Shown: one piece after another, positions 1 through 9,479 of the stretch
Position numbering within the stretch: position 1 is the stretch's first letter
Layout: each line of letters starts with the position of its first letter
NCBI GenBank assembly: GCA_963815375.1
Contig: CAWFGX010000001.1
Location: 434,001-498,000, forward strand
Source: JASHPR01 sp963815375
GTDB lineage: Bacteria > Actinomycetota > Actinomycetes > Streptosporangiales > Streptosporangiaceae
Direction of reading: 5' to 3'
DNA: 64,000 nt
Position numbers and translations under genes: made by a program
The notes under the pieces: model-generated
Database searches by the model: none
What the model was told of the DNA's origin: nothing
The model's input: the letters and a program-made list of their open reading frames with translations, nothing else

Positions 1-25
1 GGCGCTCGCAGCGGAATCGAGCGCC
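1..25. terminator. Stem-loop downstream of the first gene
   Basis: A perfect 7-bp inverted repeat, GGCGCTC at 1-7 and GAGCGCC at 19-25, is followed on the + strand by GGTCTTTT. It lies just beyond the stop of the minus-strand gene ending at 38. The U-tract is on the side that would end a + strand transcript entering from the left, so it may be bidirectional. The left flank is outside the window. Confidence 0.4.
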
Positions 26-37
26 GGTCTTTTCATG

Positions 38-3000
38 TCATCCGCTCAGGATCTCGATGCCGTTGACCTGAGCGTTGTCCTTGACGGTGGCGAACTGGAT
101 GGTGAACGTCCCGCTGGTCGGGGCGGTCTCGGTGAACTGCTCCACCACCGCCTTGTACTCTCCGCCGGCGGTGGCGAAGATGTCGAAGTTGGTCAGCACC
201 TGCGTCCCGTCGATCAGGACGTTGAAGACCCGCGATCCCGCCGTCGTCCAGTACTCCTCAGCGAAATGCAGCCGGATCGTGTAGCTGGTCCCGGCGGTGA
301 ACCCGGGAATCGAGTAGGTGAAGTTGCCGTACCGGTTGTGCTGGTAGACCGATTGCGGAGCCGGGTCGGTCACGCCGGTGGTGGTGATCGCGTTAGTCAC
401 CGCCGCCGTCGCGCCGCCGGCGAAGTCCTCATCGGCCACCCAGGTCCCGCTGGCTGGACCACCAGCGCTGATCTGCAGGCTGGACGGCGGCGGCGGCGAC
501 CCCGTCGTCGGTATCGCGGACACCTCGCCGGACTGCGCCGACGTGCCGGCGCTGTTGGTCGCGCTGACCGTGTAGTAGTACGTGGTGCCGTTGGTCAGCC
601 CGGTGTCGGTGAAGCCGGTCGACGTGGATGTGCCAACCGGCGTAGTGCCTTCGCCGCCTGACGTGGTGCTGCGGTAGATGTTGTAGCTGGTGGCACCCGA
701 GCTGGCGTTCCAGGACAGATTCACCGCGGCGTTGTCGGCGATCGCGGCGAGGCCGGTGGGCGTCGACGGTGGCGCCGGGCTTGAGGACGACAGGATCTCG
801 ATGCCGTTGACCTGAGCGTTGTCCTTGACGGTGGTGAACTGGATCGTGATGACGCCGTTGCTCGGGGCGACCTCGCTGAACTGCTCCACCACCGCCTTGT
901 ACTCCCCGCCGGCGGTGGCGAAGATGTCGAAGTTGGTCAGCACCTGCGTCCCGTCGATCGAGACGTTGAAGATCCGCGAGCCCGCCGTCGTCCAGTACTC
1001 CTCGGCGAAGTGCAGCCGGATCGTGTAGGTAGCCCCGGGGACGGCGCCGGGGATCGAGTAGGTGAAGTTGCCGTACCGGTTGTGCTGGTAGACCGACTGC
1101 GGAGCGGGGCTGGTCACGCCGGTGGTGCTGATCGCGTTGGTCGTGGCCGAGGTCGCACCGCCGGTGAAGTCCTCATCGGCCGCCCAGGTCCCGGTCGCCG
1201 GACCACCAGCGCTGATCTGGACGCTGGTCGGCGCCGACGCCGACGGCGTCGCGGACACCTCGCTGGACTGCGCCGACGTGCCGCCACCGTTGGTCGCGCT
1301 GACCTTGTAGTAGTACGTGGTGCCGTCGGTCAGCCCGGTGTCGGTATAGCTGGTCGACGCGGTGGTGGCGACCGGCGTAGTGCCCTCGCCCCCCGAGGTG
1401 GTGCCGCGGTAGATGTTGTAGCTGGTGGCACCCGAGCTCGCAGTCCAGGCCAGCGCCACCGAGGCATTGCCGGCGGTCGCGGCCAGGCCGGTGGGCGTCG
1501 GCGGCGGTGGCGGCGGGCTGGTGCCGAGCAGGCCGAAGATGGCCAGGCCCGCCGGCAGTCCCACGAACACCTCGCCGTTCGCGACGGTCGGCGTCGCGTA
1601 CTTGACTTCTCCGGGCAGGCCGTCGCGGCTGGAGTCCATGCCGCTGTTCCAGTACTCGACGGCCAGGTTCGCCGGGTTAAGGGCGTGCAGTTCCCCGCCG
1701 TAGTCCTGGTCCCAGACGATGCCGGTGCCGGCCGTGGTCCCGTTGCTCGAGACGACCGGGTCGCCGCCGTTCCCGGACGAGGAGGAGGTCGCGGCGGTGG
1801 ACAGCTTCCCGCCGCTGAAGCTGAACGCCCTGGTCGGGCCGTTCACCTGGGTGAAGTACACGTCCTGCGCCCCGGTGGGGCTGGTCCAGAGCGTCGGCGT
1901 GCTGAACAACCCGCCCACCGTGCCTGGCGGCAGTTCCTGCTGCACCTTGTCTATCGTCGTGGCGTTTGAATCAGTGCCTCCGCAGACGAGGTTGGGGTCG
2001 GCGGTGTACTTGCCCATGTTCGTCGTGTTGACCACGTAGGGACGCCCCTCCTTGCCCGCCGAGATCACCACGTTGGCCGACGGGATCACGAGGGGCCCGC
2101 CCGCGCCGAGGTCCACGTCGCCTTCGGAAAGGCATAGCTGGTTGTAGGGCGTGAAGTAGTCCTGCACCTGCAGCGAGCCGTTCAGCCTCACCATGCTGTC
2201 GCCATAGTCGGGGCCGCCCGTGTTGGCGTCGAACGTGCCGTTCCCGCTGATGTAGTAGACGTTGCCGCTGGGGTCGCCGGCGATGCCTCCGCCGCTGCCG
2301 CTCCAGATGCCGCCGTCGCTCCCGTTCGGGACGTCGTCGTAGACGTTGGCGAGCGTGAACGTGGTGGTGCTGTAGCTGTAGGCCAGGATCCAGCCTTGGT
2401 AGGGCGCGATGTCGCAGAACGACGAGAAGCCGATGTAGATCTTCCCGTTCTCCAGCAGCAGGTCGACGCGCTGGCGGTTCGTCTTGGTGTTGAGGCTGGC
2501 GGTACCGCCTGAGCTGCCGGCGCCGGTACCCGGCACCGATCCGCTGAGGACGATGGCGGGCCACTTGTCCGCCCCGGTCAGCACGTTGAGGGCGTGCAGG
2601 CGGTAGACCTCGTTCCCGCCCTCGGTGTCATAGGAGACGACGAACAGCGTGCCCGTGCTCGGGTCGATAACTGGCGTGCCGGTGATGCCGATTTCCGGCG
2701 TCAGGTCGCCGCAGCCGCTCACGCTGCTGGACACCGCGGTCGCGCCGCTGGGCAGCAGGCTGACCTTCCACAGCGGCGCGATGGCGCTGGTCGCGTCCGC
2801 GTCGAACGCGTACACGCTGTCGTTCTCCGTGGCGACGAACACGACGTTGTGCACCGCGCCGCTGATGCTCAAGCCAGGCAGGTATAGCGGCTCCGCGTAG
2901 ACCTGCCCGTCGACCGAGTACTGCACGCGCTTGCCGAACTGCGCCACGTTGACGTTCGACTCGTTCAGTATGGTCTCGTTGCTGAAGTCGCCGTCGCGTT

Positions 3001-3319
3001 CGATGTCGTTCTTGAACGTCGTGACCGCGGTGTCGGCCGGCGCCGCCGCGGCGTACCTGTCGGCCGCGACCTGTGCCGCGTGGGCCGGCGCCGGTGTCAC
3101 GTTGAGTGCGAACACCGTTCCCGCTAACAGGAGAACAGCTGTCCACAGTGCTGGTGCAACGCCAGATTTGTGGTGCCAAAGGTGGCCACGGCGGCGCTCC
3201 CGGCGTTGATGGTGGACGCCGTCAGGCGCACGGCGGCCAGACTCAGGATCGCGATGACGGTGCCCGCCACGCGCCAGCGGTAAGGCCGGCGCCAGCAGCG
3301 TGCGGATTAGCAGGCTCAT
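38..3319 (-). CDS. Secreted beta-propeller protein with two FN3-malectin modules
   Basis: A protein of about 1093 aa. The N-terminal half resembles PQQ-type/BamB-like beta-propeller repeats (YAFDADAT, LHALNVLTGADKW, ELHALNPANLAVEYWNSG). Next come a proline-rich linker (SPPPPPPTPTG), an FN3 domain, a malectin-like carbohydrate-binding domain (PQSVYQHNRYGNFTYSIPG, YTIRLHFAEEYW), and a second FN3 plus malectin pair that ends the protein. The start at 3319 was chosen because AGAGGA precedes the ATG. A hydrophobic stretch ending in APAHA (roughly residues 58-80) looks like a signal peptide, but about 55 basic residues precede it, so the true N-terminus is uncertain (see findings). Malectin and FN3 modules suggest polysaccharide binding outside the cell. 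No catalytic motif was recognised. The ROK regulator lies just upstream in the same orientation. Confidence 0.75.
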   Translation of the reverse strand: MSLLIRTLLAPALPLARGGHRHRDPESGRRAPDGVHHQRRERRRGHLWHHKSGVAPALWTAVLLLAGTVFALNVTPAPAHAAQVAADRYAAAAPADTAVTTFKNDIERDGDFSNETILNESNVNVAQFGKRVQYSVDGQVYAEPLYLPGLSISGAVHNVVFVATENDSVYAFDADATSAIAPLWKVSLLPSGATAVSSSVSGCGDLTPEIGITGTPVIDPSTGTLFVVSYDTEGGNEVYRLHALNVLTGADKWPAIVLSGSVPGTGAGSSGGTASLNTKTNRQRVDLLLENGKIYIGFSSFCDIAPYQGWILAYSYSTTTFTLANVYDDVPNGSDGGIWSGSGGGIAGDPSGNVYYISGNGTFDANTGGPDYGDSMVRLNGSLQVQDYFTPYNQLCLSEGDVDLGAGGPLVIPSANVVISAGKEGRPYVVNTTNMGKYTADPNLVCGGTDSNATTIDKVQQELPPGTVGGLFSTPTLWTSPTGAQDVYFTQVNGPTRAFSFSGGKLSTAATSSSSGNGGDPVVSSNGTTAGTGIVWDQDYGGELHALNPANLAVEYWNSGMDSSRDGLPGEVKYATPTVANGEVFVGLPAGLAIFGLLGTSPPPPPPTPTGLAATAGNASVALAWTASSGATSYNIYRGTTSGGEGTTPVATTASTSYTDTGLTDGTTYYYKVSATNGGGTSAQSSEVSATPSASAPTSVQISAGGPATGTWAADEDFTGGATSATTNAISTTGVTSPAPQSVYQHNRYGNFTYSIPGAVPGATYTIRLHFAEEYWTTAGSRIFNVSIDGTQVLTNFDIFATAGGEYKAVVEQFSEVAPSNGVITIQFTTVKDNAQVNGIEILSSSSPAPPSTPTGLAAIADNAAVNLSWNASSGATSYNIYRSTTSGGEGTTPVGTSTSTGFTDTGLTNGTTYYYTVSATNSAGTSAQSGEVSAIPTTGSPPPPSSLQISAGGPASGTWVADEDFAGGATAAVTNAITTTGVTDPAPQSVYQHNRYGNFTYSIPGFTAGTSYTIRLHFAEEYWTTAGSRVFNVLIDGTQVLTNFDIFATAGGEYKAVVEQFTETAPTSGTFTIQFATVKDNAQVNGIEILSG
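47..1530. repeat. Tandem 744-bp duplication encoding FN3-malectin
   Basis: The sequence CAGGATCTCGATGCCGTTGA occurs at 47 and again at 791, an offset of 744 bp (248 codons, in frame). The 3' parts of the two units, which code for the malectin domain, are almost identical in DNA; the FN3-coding parts are more diverged. The duplication is intragenic and preserves the reading frame. Confidence 0.85.
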
Positions 3320-3680
3320 GGATGTCCTCTCGCGAGTGCGGGACTTAGGCAGGCACCGTGGTGCCGGTTGTGCTGTCACGGCTCGGTTAGCTCTTCCGCG
3401 AGTTATCCCACTATGGAGATACCTTGAGTTTTATCTTATTTTAAGATGTAACGTAACTGAGCCTGAACGGCCCGTCAAGAGCCACTTACAGTGAGTTTTC
3501 TCCGCCTTGAAGGGAGTTAGCGCTGCCCTTTAGTCACATCAGAATCACAGAGCACTAGCGCACTCTCTGGCATCTGTCATCATCGCGGGCAAGGCGCCTC
3601 GACCAAGGGAAATCACCACATTGGTCACACCTTCATTTGAGTCTTGATGAAGGAGAAATGCCAGGTTACGTTCGGCTCAT
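3320..3680. promoter_or_regulatory. AT-rich intergenic region with inverted repeats
   Basis: This 361-bp gap is markedly more AT-rich than its surroundings. It contains ATCTTA-TTT-TAAGAT (3433-3447), a perfect 6-bp inverted repeat with a 3-bp spacer, and TTCAT...ATGAA (3632-3651). It should hold the promoter of the gene starting at 3319. ROK regulators of the NagC/Mlc type bind AT-rich palindromes, so the neighbouring ROK protein could act here. That link is inference. Confidence 0.4.
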
Positions 3681-4868
3681 CTAGCGGGACGCGCCGTTGA
3701 GGAAGTCCGCCATCGGGAGCGTCGCCGCGCCGAACGCGACCGCCTCGGGCCCGAGCTGGCTGAGTTCGATCGACACGGCGGCGAACAGATGCGGCAGCGA
3801 GCTGCGCCGCGCCGATTCACGAATAGCAGGCAGAAGGTGGCCGCCGAGGAGAAGGCCGGCCCAGCCACCGAGGATCACGCGCTCCGGCATGAACAGGTTG
3901 ATCAGGTTACCGATTCCGACGCCTAGGTATTGCGCGGTCTCCGCAAGGACGGCGTGTGCCGCCGGCGACGAATCGTCGGCGATGAGCTTCGCCAGCATGG
4001 ACTCCTCGTCCCTCGCGGACAGCGCCGCCGGGCTGCCGCAGCGGTCCAGGATGGCCTCGGCGCCGACGTACGCTTCCAGGCAGCCCTCCGATCCGCACCG
4101 GCAGCGCCTGCCGCCCACCATGACGGTGCTGTGGCCCCACTCCGCCGCGCTTGAGGTCGCCCTCTGGTACGTGCCGCCGCCAGAGATCAGCGACGCGCCG
4201 ACCCCGGAACCAATCAGCACCACGGCGGCGTTCCGCGCGCCGCGGCCGGCGCCGGACCACAGCTCGGCCTGGCCCATTGTCTTGGCGCAGTTCTCAAACT
4301 GCAGCGGCAGGACGGTGTGCTCTCGCAACAGTCGCTCCAGCGGCACCGCGTCCCATCGGTAGGTCTGGCCGTGCACGAGGACCTCGGGGGCCTGCTCGAC
4401 GATCCCCGGCACGCCGATTCCCACGCCCAAAACCGCCGCCGGGTCGATTCCCCCGTCGGTGAGCACCGCGGTCAAGCCGGACGCTATGTCCCGCACGACC
4501 TCGTCCATCTCGTGCTCGGCCGGGTTGAGCTGGTACTCCGCCTTCGCGCGCACGGTCATCGCCAGGTCGAACAGCTCGACCCGTATCCGGGTCTCGCCGA
4601 TGTCGACGCCGATCACGTAGCCGTAGTCGGGATTGATGTCGAGCAGCACTCGCGGGCGCCCGCCGTCGGAGTCCTCCGAGCCGACCTCGGTGACAATGCC
4701 CTCATCGAGCAGATCACGGACGACGTTGGCGACCGAAGCGGGGCTCAGCCCCGTCGCGGCCCTGAGATCCTGCCGACTACCGGGGCGGCTGAAATACAGA
4801 GACCAGAGAACGACCGACCTGTTCTCGCGCCTGAGATCACGCACCGTCCCGCGCCGTCCAGGCAGCAT
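3681..4868 (-). CDS. ROK-family transcriptional regulator
   Basis: 395 aa from the ATG at 4868, where MLPGRRGTVRDLRRENRS begins; an in-frame start further upstream has no better support. The N-terminus holds a MarR-like winged helix (SRQDLRAATGLSPASVANVV, then a wing with GGRPR). The rest is an ASKHA sugar-kinase fold: a phosphate-binding loop (GVDIGETRIRVELFD), EWGHSTV, and the ROK zinc motif CRCGSEGCLE. Proteins with HTH plus ROK, such as NagC, Mlc and XylR, are sugar-responsive repressors. It sits between two genes for secreted proteins and may control the malectin protein downstream in the same direction. Confidence 0.9.
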   Translation of the reverse strand: MLPGRRGTVRDLRRENRSVVLWSLYFSRPGSRQDLRAATGLSPASVANVVRDLLDEGIVTEVGSEDSDGGRPRVLLDINPDYGYVIGVDIGETRIRVELFDLAMTVRAKAEYQLNPAEHEMDEVVRDIASGLTAVLTDGGIDPAAVLGVGIGVPGIVEQAPEVLVHGQTYRWDAVPLERLLREHTVLPLQFENCAKTMGQAELWSGAGRGARNAAVVLIGSGVGASLISGGGTYQRATSSAAEWGHSTVMVGGRRCRCGSEGCLEAYVGAEAILDRCGSPAALSARDEESMLAKLIADDSSPAAHAVLAETAQYLGVGIGNLINLFMPERVILGGWAGLLLGGHLLPAIRESARRSSLPHLFAAVSIELSQLGPEAVAFGAATLPMADFLNGASR

Positions 4869-4880
4869 CGTCACCCTAAG

Positions 4881-4893
4881 TTCAAATCTTGAA
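4881..4893. promoter_or_regulatory. Inverted repeat upstream of the ROK gene
   Basis: TTCAA-ATC-TTGAA is a perfect 5-bp inverted repeat with a 3-bp spacer, 12 bp upstream of the ROK start codon, in a locally AT-rich stretch. The spacer matches in length the one at 3433-3447. It is a candidate autoregulatory operator. The evidence is positional only. Confidence 0.3.
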
Positions 4894-5025
4894 ATAAGCG
4901 ACCCCGTAAACAAAACGTAAACATAGCATCCGCTGCCTGGCACGTCTCTCTGGCCGCCTGCGAGCTGACATTGCGCTAGGCTCCGGCTGCGTTATGGGCG
5001 CGCGGCCATGCATCGAGGAGGAGTC

Positions 5026-7629
5026 ATGTCGCTGTTACCCGCGCATCGCCGGAGCCTGCGGCGGGCGGCGGTCGCTACCGCGCTGATCGCCACAGCGGCG
5101 GGAGCGCTCGTGGCCGTGACCCTGCCCGCGCGTGCGAGTGCAACGGCGGCCATGATGGCTGGGTCGGGGTGGCGGCCAGTGGCCAGCCCGCCGGCGCCTC
5201 CGGCGAACGACGCCAGCGCGATCTCCGCCCTCGCACCGGCCGGTCCGGAGTCGGCATGGGCAGTCGGCGCTAACCAGTACACCCCGGGCAGCGGGTATCC
5301 CACGCTCACCCCGGTCGCGTACCAGTGGAATGGCCGCAAGTGGGTGAGCACCTCAATCGCCAATCCCGCCGCATCCGAGGGATTCGGCTCAGTGGCCGAT
5401 GGCGGTGCCGGGGATGTCTGGGTGGTTGGCGCGCAAACCGATAACCCGCAAGTGGACCCTTATCAGCCCCGGATCCGGCACTGGGACGGCAGGGCCTGGC
5501 AGGTAACGCCGTTCCCCGGTGACACCGAGACAACCGACGACCTGCAGCTCAACCAGGTGGCGGCGGCCGGGGGAAAGGCCTGGATCGCCGCACTGGACGG
5601 GGTGAACGGCGGAATCCTCAGCTGGGATGGGACCAGCTGGACGCTGCAGCAGATCAGCAGCGCATACGAGCTATGGGGCGTCACGGCGATCAGCGCCGCC
5701 GATGCCTGGACGGTCGGTTACAGCAGCAACAACAGCACACTGGCCCTGCACTGGAACGGCTCCACCTGGCAGGACGAGTCACCGGCGAACCAGACCGTTA
5801 ACCTCCAGGATGTCGCTGCCTCCGGGCCAGACAACGTATGGGCCGCCGGCATCTACTACAACTCCGACGGAACCGGCCCGTACCTCGCCGCCGATCACTG
5901 GAATGGCAGGTCCTGGATCGAGTACCCGATCCCGGACCTGCCCGGAATGGGAGACTATGTCTTCCCGCTTGGCCTCACCGTCGATAATTCAGGCGAGCCG
6001 TGGATCGCGGCCTACAGCAACCGCGCGGACCGCACGGCCTACTTCCACTGGGACGGCTCAGCCTGGCAGGTCAGCAACGGAGTACCCCAGCCCGGCGTGA
6101 TCGAGTCCTACAGCGACGCGCTGGCCACTCTCCCGGACGGTGGCGCGATCCTGAGCGCGGGGACAAGCACCCGGTTCGCGACACTGTCGAGGTCCTATGC
6201 CGAGCTCAACCCGGTGCCATCAGCGAGCTCCCAGTTCACCGCCGTTGCCGCGTCAGCAACCAGGAGGAGCAAGACCGCTGCCGCCATGCACCCGGGCGCA
6301 GCGGCCGCGCTCGCTGCCCCAAGTATCCCGAGCGCCCCGGCGACCTCGGCTACCCAGGCTTCGCCAGGTGCCCCGGCCGTGCCGACGATGCGTTATGGCG
6401 CCCCGCTGAACGCCGTTCGAGTGCCGGGTCCCCACGGCGCCATACCCGGCAGCAAGGCACTGCCCGCGACGCCAGCGACGTCTGCGACCAGCGCTGGGTC
6501 CGCCGCGCCCAGCGCACGGGCGGCCGCACCCTCCTCCACGGCGGCGCCGTCGGCCACGACAGCAGCGACGTGGGTTCCGGCGACTCTGCCACCTATGCCA
6601 CCACAAGACTCACTAAACGGTGTAGCCGCGACGACTGGCGGGATCGCGTGGGCCGTTGGCGAGCAGTACCAGGGCCTCATCGCCCCGGGTGACCCGCTGG
6701 TGCTGCAGTCGGCCGGTGGCCACTGGATCCCGGTGCCGATGCCCGCCGTGCAGTGGCAAGGATCGCTCACCGGGGTGGCCGCGGTCTCCCCCACTGACGC
6801 GTGGGCTATCGGGACCGACCTCAGCGGCAACCCGCATATCCTGCACGGCAGCGGCGGGATCTGGAACAATGTGCCGTTCCCGGGGAGCACCACGGCCGGG
6901 GTGACGCTCACCGCGATCGCCGCAGCGACCGGAGTGAATCCCTGGGTTGCCGAAAACGGCCCAAACGGCCCGGTGTTGCTGCACTGGACCGGCTCGCATT
7001 GGGCGAGCCACGCCGCTCCACCCGGCGACACAAGCCTGAGCACGCTGACCGTGCACAGCGCCACCAACGTGTGGACCGCCGGATATGCCCCCGATCCAGC
7101 GGATGCCTACCAGTCACTTGCTGCGGTGTCCCATTGGAACGGCTCTGCGTGGACCACGCTGAATACCGCAGGCACTGCGCAATGGGACGCGGCGTCCGTA
7201 GTCGCGGCCGGCCCGGATGACGTGTGGATTTCCGGCGGAGTCTGGCCGTTCCCGCCCTTCCCGGGCGAGCTGCCCGCCCCGCTGCTCGCGCACTGGAACG
7301 GCACGTCCTGGACAGGAGCGTCGCTTCCGCTGACTCTCGGCTTCCTGCCGTCGCTAACCGCCGCTCCTGGTGGCCAGCCGGCGTGGGCCTCCGTGGAGCC
7401 CTATTTGTGGCCAAGCGGGGTGACCATACCGCAGGGATCCGCAGTGTTCCTCAATTACAACGGCTCGGCGTGGACGCTCAGCTTCGGCCCGGCCACCACC
7501 CCGGAGCAGGAAAACCCAGAGACCTACCTGGCCGCAGTCCCCGGTACCACGCAAACCCTGGCCGCCGGCACTGCGCCCTATTTGTTCGGCACTCATGAAC
7601 CGCTCATCGAACAAACCCACGGCGGCTAG
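5026..7629 (+). CDS. Large secreted repeat protein (propeller-like)
   Basis: 867 aa. The start at 5026 is set by GAGGAGGAG at 5015-5023; an ATG at 5008 lies before that ribosome site. The signal peptide has Arg residues then a hydrophobic core (AAVATALIATAAGALVAVTLPARASA). The mature protein is built of about 40-50-residue repeats with the pattern HWDGxxW...DxWAVG (SAWAVGANQY, DVWVVGAQT, DAWTVGYSS, NVWAAGIYY), which suggests beta-propeller blades. A linker rich in Ala, Pro, Ser and Thr at about residues 405-520 splits the repeats into two blocks. No catalytic residues or named family were recognised. It is likely exported and may bind a polymer, but the function is unknown. Confidence 0.75.
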   Translation: MSLLPAHRRSLRRAAVATALIATAAGALVAVTLPARASATAAMMAGSGWRPVASPPAPPANDASAISALAPAGPESAWAVGANQYTPGSGYPTLTPVAYQWNGRKWVSTSIANPAASEGFGSVADGGAGDVWVVGAQTDNPQVDPYQPRIRHWDGRAWQVTPFPGDTETTDDLQLNQVAAAGGKAWIAALDGVNGGILSWDGTSWTLQQISSAYELWGVTAISAADAWTVGYSSNNSTLALHWNGSTWQDESPANQTVNLQDVAASGPDNVWAAGIYYNSDGTGPYLAADHWNGRSWIEYPIPDLPGMGDYVFPLGLTVDNSGEPWIAAYSNRADRTAYFHWDGSAWQVSNGVPQPGVIESYSDALATLPDGGAILSAGTSTRFATLSRSYAELNPVPSASSQFTAVAASATRRSKTAAAMHPGAAAALAAPSIPSAPATSATQASPGAPAVPTMRYGAPLNAVRVPGPHGAIPGSKALPATPATSATSAGSAAPSARAAAPSSTAAPSATTAATWVPATLPPMPPQDSLNGVAATTGGIAWAVGEQYQGLIAPGDPLVLQSAGGHWIPVPMPAVQWQGSLTGVAAVSPTDAWAIGTDLSGNPHILHGSGGIWNNVPFPGSTTAGVTLTAIAAATGVNPWVAENGPNGPVLLHWTGSHWASHAAPPGDTSLSTLTVHSATNVWTAGYAPDPADAYQSLAAVSHWNGSAWTTLNTAGTAQWDAASVVAAGPDDVWISGGVWPFPPFPGELPAPLLAHWNGTSWTGASLPLTLGFLPSLTAAPGGQPAWASVEPYLWPSGVTIPQGSAVFLNYNGSAWTLSFGPATTPEQENPETYLAAVPGTTQTLAAGTAPYLFGTHEPLIEQTHGG

Positions 7630-7795
7630 CCGATCTTGACGGTGGTGCGGCCCGGCGTTCACGGTGCCGATGATTCGGGCGCTGTGGGGGCACGGGCGAG
7701 ATGAGCGTGCCGGTGCTGGCCGTGTGGCTTCGCCATTCAGCAACTGACGTTTCTGTAGCTGTGCCGAGTAGCTGTGCCGAACGTAGGGTTTGCCC

Positions 7796-9367
7796 ATGCC
7801 ACGACCTGACCGGAGCAGTGCCCTCGATCACGTAGTCGTCATCATGTTCGAGAACCGCTCGTTCGACAACCTGCTCGGCCGCCTGTATGAGCCCGCTGAG
7901 GTGGGGGCGTTCGAGGGTGTGACGGGCCGCGATCTCAGCAACCCGGTCCCCGGGTGGGCCATGGACGCCGTCGGCGGGATGGCGCCCAGGCTCGTGCCAT
8001 ACGGGACCGCGACCGGCATGAATACGCCGTCGCCCGACCCTGGAGAGGAGTACCAGCACGTCAACACCCAGCTGTTCGGGCTCATCGATCCGCCGCGTAA
8101 CCGAGGCGTGGCGGCCGACCGCATGGCCCCGCCGTACAATGCGCCGCCCAGCCCGGGGCAGCTGCCGACAATGGACGGTTTCGTCGCCGACTACTTCAGC
8201 GCGTTCACGGCCGAGATGGGCAGGCCGCCCGTCTTCGAGGAGTACGCGCAGATCATGACCGGCTACACGCCGCTGCAACTGCCAGTCACCTCGGCGCTGG
8301 CCCGTGGCTTTGCGGTCTTCGACCACTGGTTCTGCGAGGTGCCGTCGCAGACGTTCCCCAACCGGTCGTTCTTCCACGCGGCGACCTCATCCGGGTTCGT
8401 CGTCAACATGTCGCCCGCTGATTCGTTCCCTGTTCACAATACGGCTGAGACGATCTTCGAGCGTTTGGACGCTAAAGGCCTGACGTGGCGGGTCTACTGC
8501 GACCCTCCGGGCCACCTATCGCTCACCGGCATCATCCACGCGCCCCGGCTGTGGGGGCGGTTCGCTACGAACTTCGTCACCACGGACCGGTTCCTGGAGG
8601 ATGCAGCGGGCGGGCAGCTTCCGGCTTACTCGTTCATCGAGCCCAACATGCTGTACGGCCACAACGACATGCACCCGGCCTTCGACGCCCTGTACCCGGA
8701 TGTGGCGCTGGACCCGCCCTCCTCCCTGCTCGGCGGCGAGGCCCTGCTCGCGAAGATCTACGGAGCGATCCGGTCCGCCGCCTCACACAGCGGGTCGAAC
8801 GCCTACAACACGCTGCTCCTGGTGTGCTTCGACGAGCATGGCGGCACCTTCGACCACGTGCCGCCGCCAGCGGTGGTGCCCCCGGACCCAGCCGCCCCGG
8901 CCGGGCAGATGGGCTTCGGGTTCGACCGCTCCGGGGTTCGGGTGCCGGCCATCGCCATCTCGGCGTGGATCCCAGAGAAGACGGTGATCAACCACGAGTA
9001 CCGGCACACCGCGGTCATCCAGACCCTGCGGCAACGCTGGCAGCTCGGCGCGCCGCTGACCGCACGCGACGGCGCATCCCGCGACCTCGCCCCCGTCCTG
9101 TCCCTCGACAGCCCACGGGACCCGGACGGCTGGCCCGAGGTCGCGCCGCGGCCGGTTCCCCCGTTCAGCCCGGCGCGGCTGCCGCCCGGAGCGCGCCTGC
9201 GGGGCCTGCGCAAAGCGGCCTGCTTCCCGGTTCTGGCGCTCGCCAGGCACCTCGGGCTGCCCGCACCGGACATCACCCAGGACGAAGCAATCGGCCAGGC
9301 CGAGGCCATGGTGCTCATCAGTGACGTCTGCGAGCACATGTTCCCCGGCCTGCAAGTCTCCGCGTAG
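7796..9367 (+). CDS. Phosphoesterase, phospholipase C / acid phosphatase family
   Basis: 523 aa from the ATG at 7796 (MPRPDRSSALDHVVVIMFEN); a TTG two codons earlier is also in frame. Family motifs are ENRSFDNLLG near the N-terminus, QTFPNRSFFHAATSSG, YGHNDMHP, and DEHGGTFDHVPPP, a metal-binding block. The family hydrolyses phospholipids or other phosphomonoesters and diesters. Most bacterial members are exported by Tat, yet here the catalytic motif begins within 20 residues of the start and no signal peptide is visible, so the protein appears cytoplasmic. About 160 bp of non-coding DNA separate it from the secreted repeat gene. Confidence 0.85.
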   Translation: MPRPDRSSALDHVVVIMFENRSFDNLLGRLYEPAEVGAFEGVTGRDLSNPVPGWAMDAVGGMAPRLVPYGTATGMNTPSPDPGEEYQHVNTQLFGLIDPPRNRGVAADRMAPPYNAPPSPGQLPTMDGFVADYFSAFTAEMGRPPVFEEYAQIMTGYTPLQLPVTSALARGFAVFDHWFCEVPSQTFPNRSFFHAATSSGFVVNMSPADSFPVHNTAETIFERLDAKGLTWRVYCDPPGHLSLTGIIHAPRLWGRFATNFVTTDRFLEDAAGGQLPAYSFIEPNMLYGHNDMHPAFDALYPDVALDPPSSLLGGEALLAKIYGAIRSAASHSGSNAYNTLLLVCFDEHGGTFDHVPPPAVVPPDPAAPAGQMGFGFDRSGVRVPAIAISAWIPEKTVINHEYRHTAVIQTLRQRWQLGAPLTARDGASRDLAPVLSLDSPRDPDGWPEVAPRPVPPFSPARLPPGARLRGLRKAACFPVLALARHLGLPAPDITQDEAIGQAEAMVLISDVCEHMFPGLQVSA

Positions 9368-9479
9368 CGCTCACGCCCGCTGAGCACCCAGCCTTCGAAG
9401 TCCTTCCGGTCGCGGCCGAGCCCAGCAGACACATCCGATGCACTCATCCGGTCGATTGTGAGGTAAGCACCGCTCGTTT

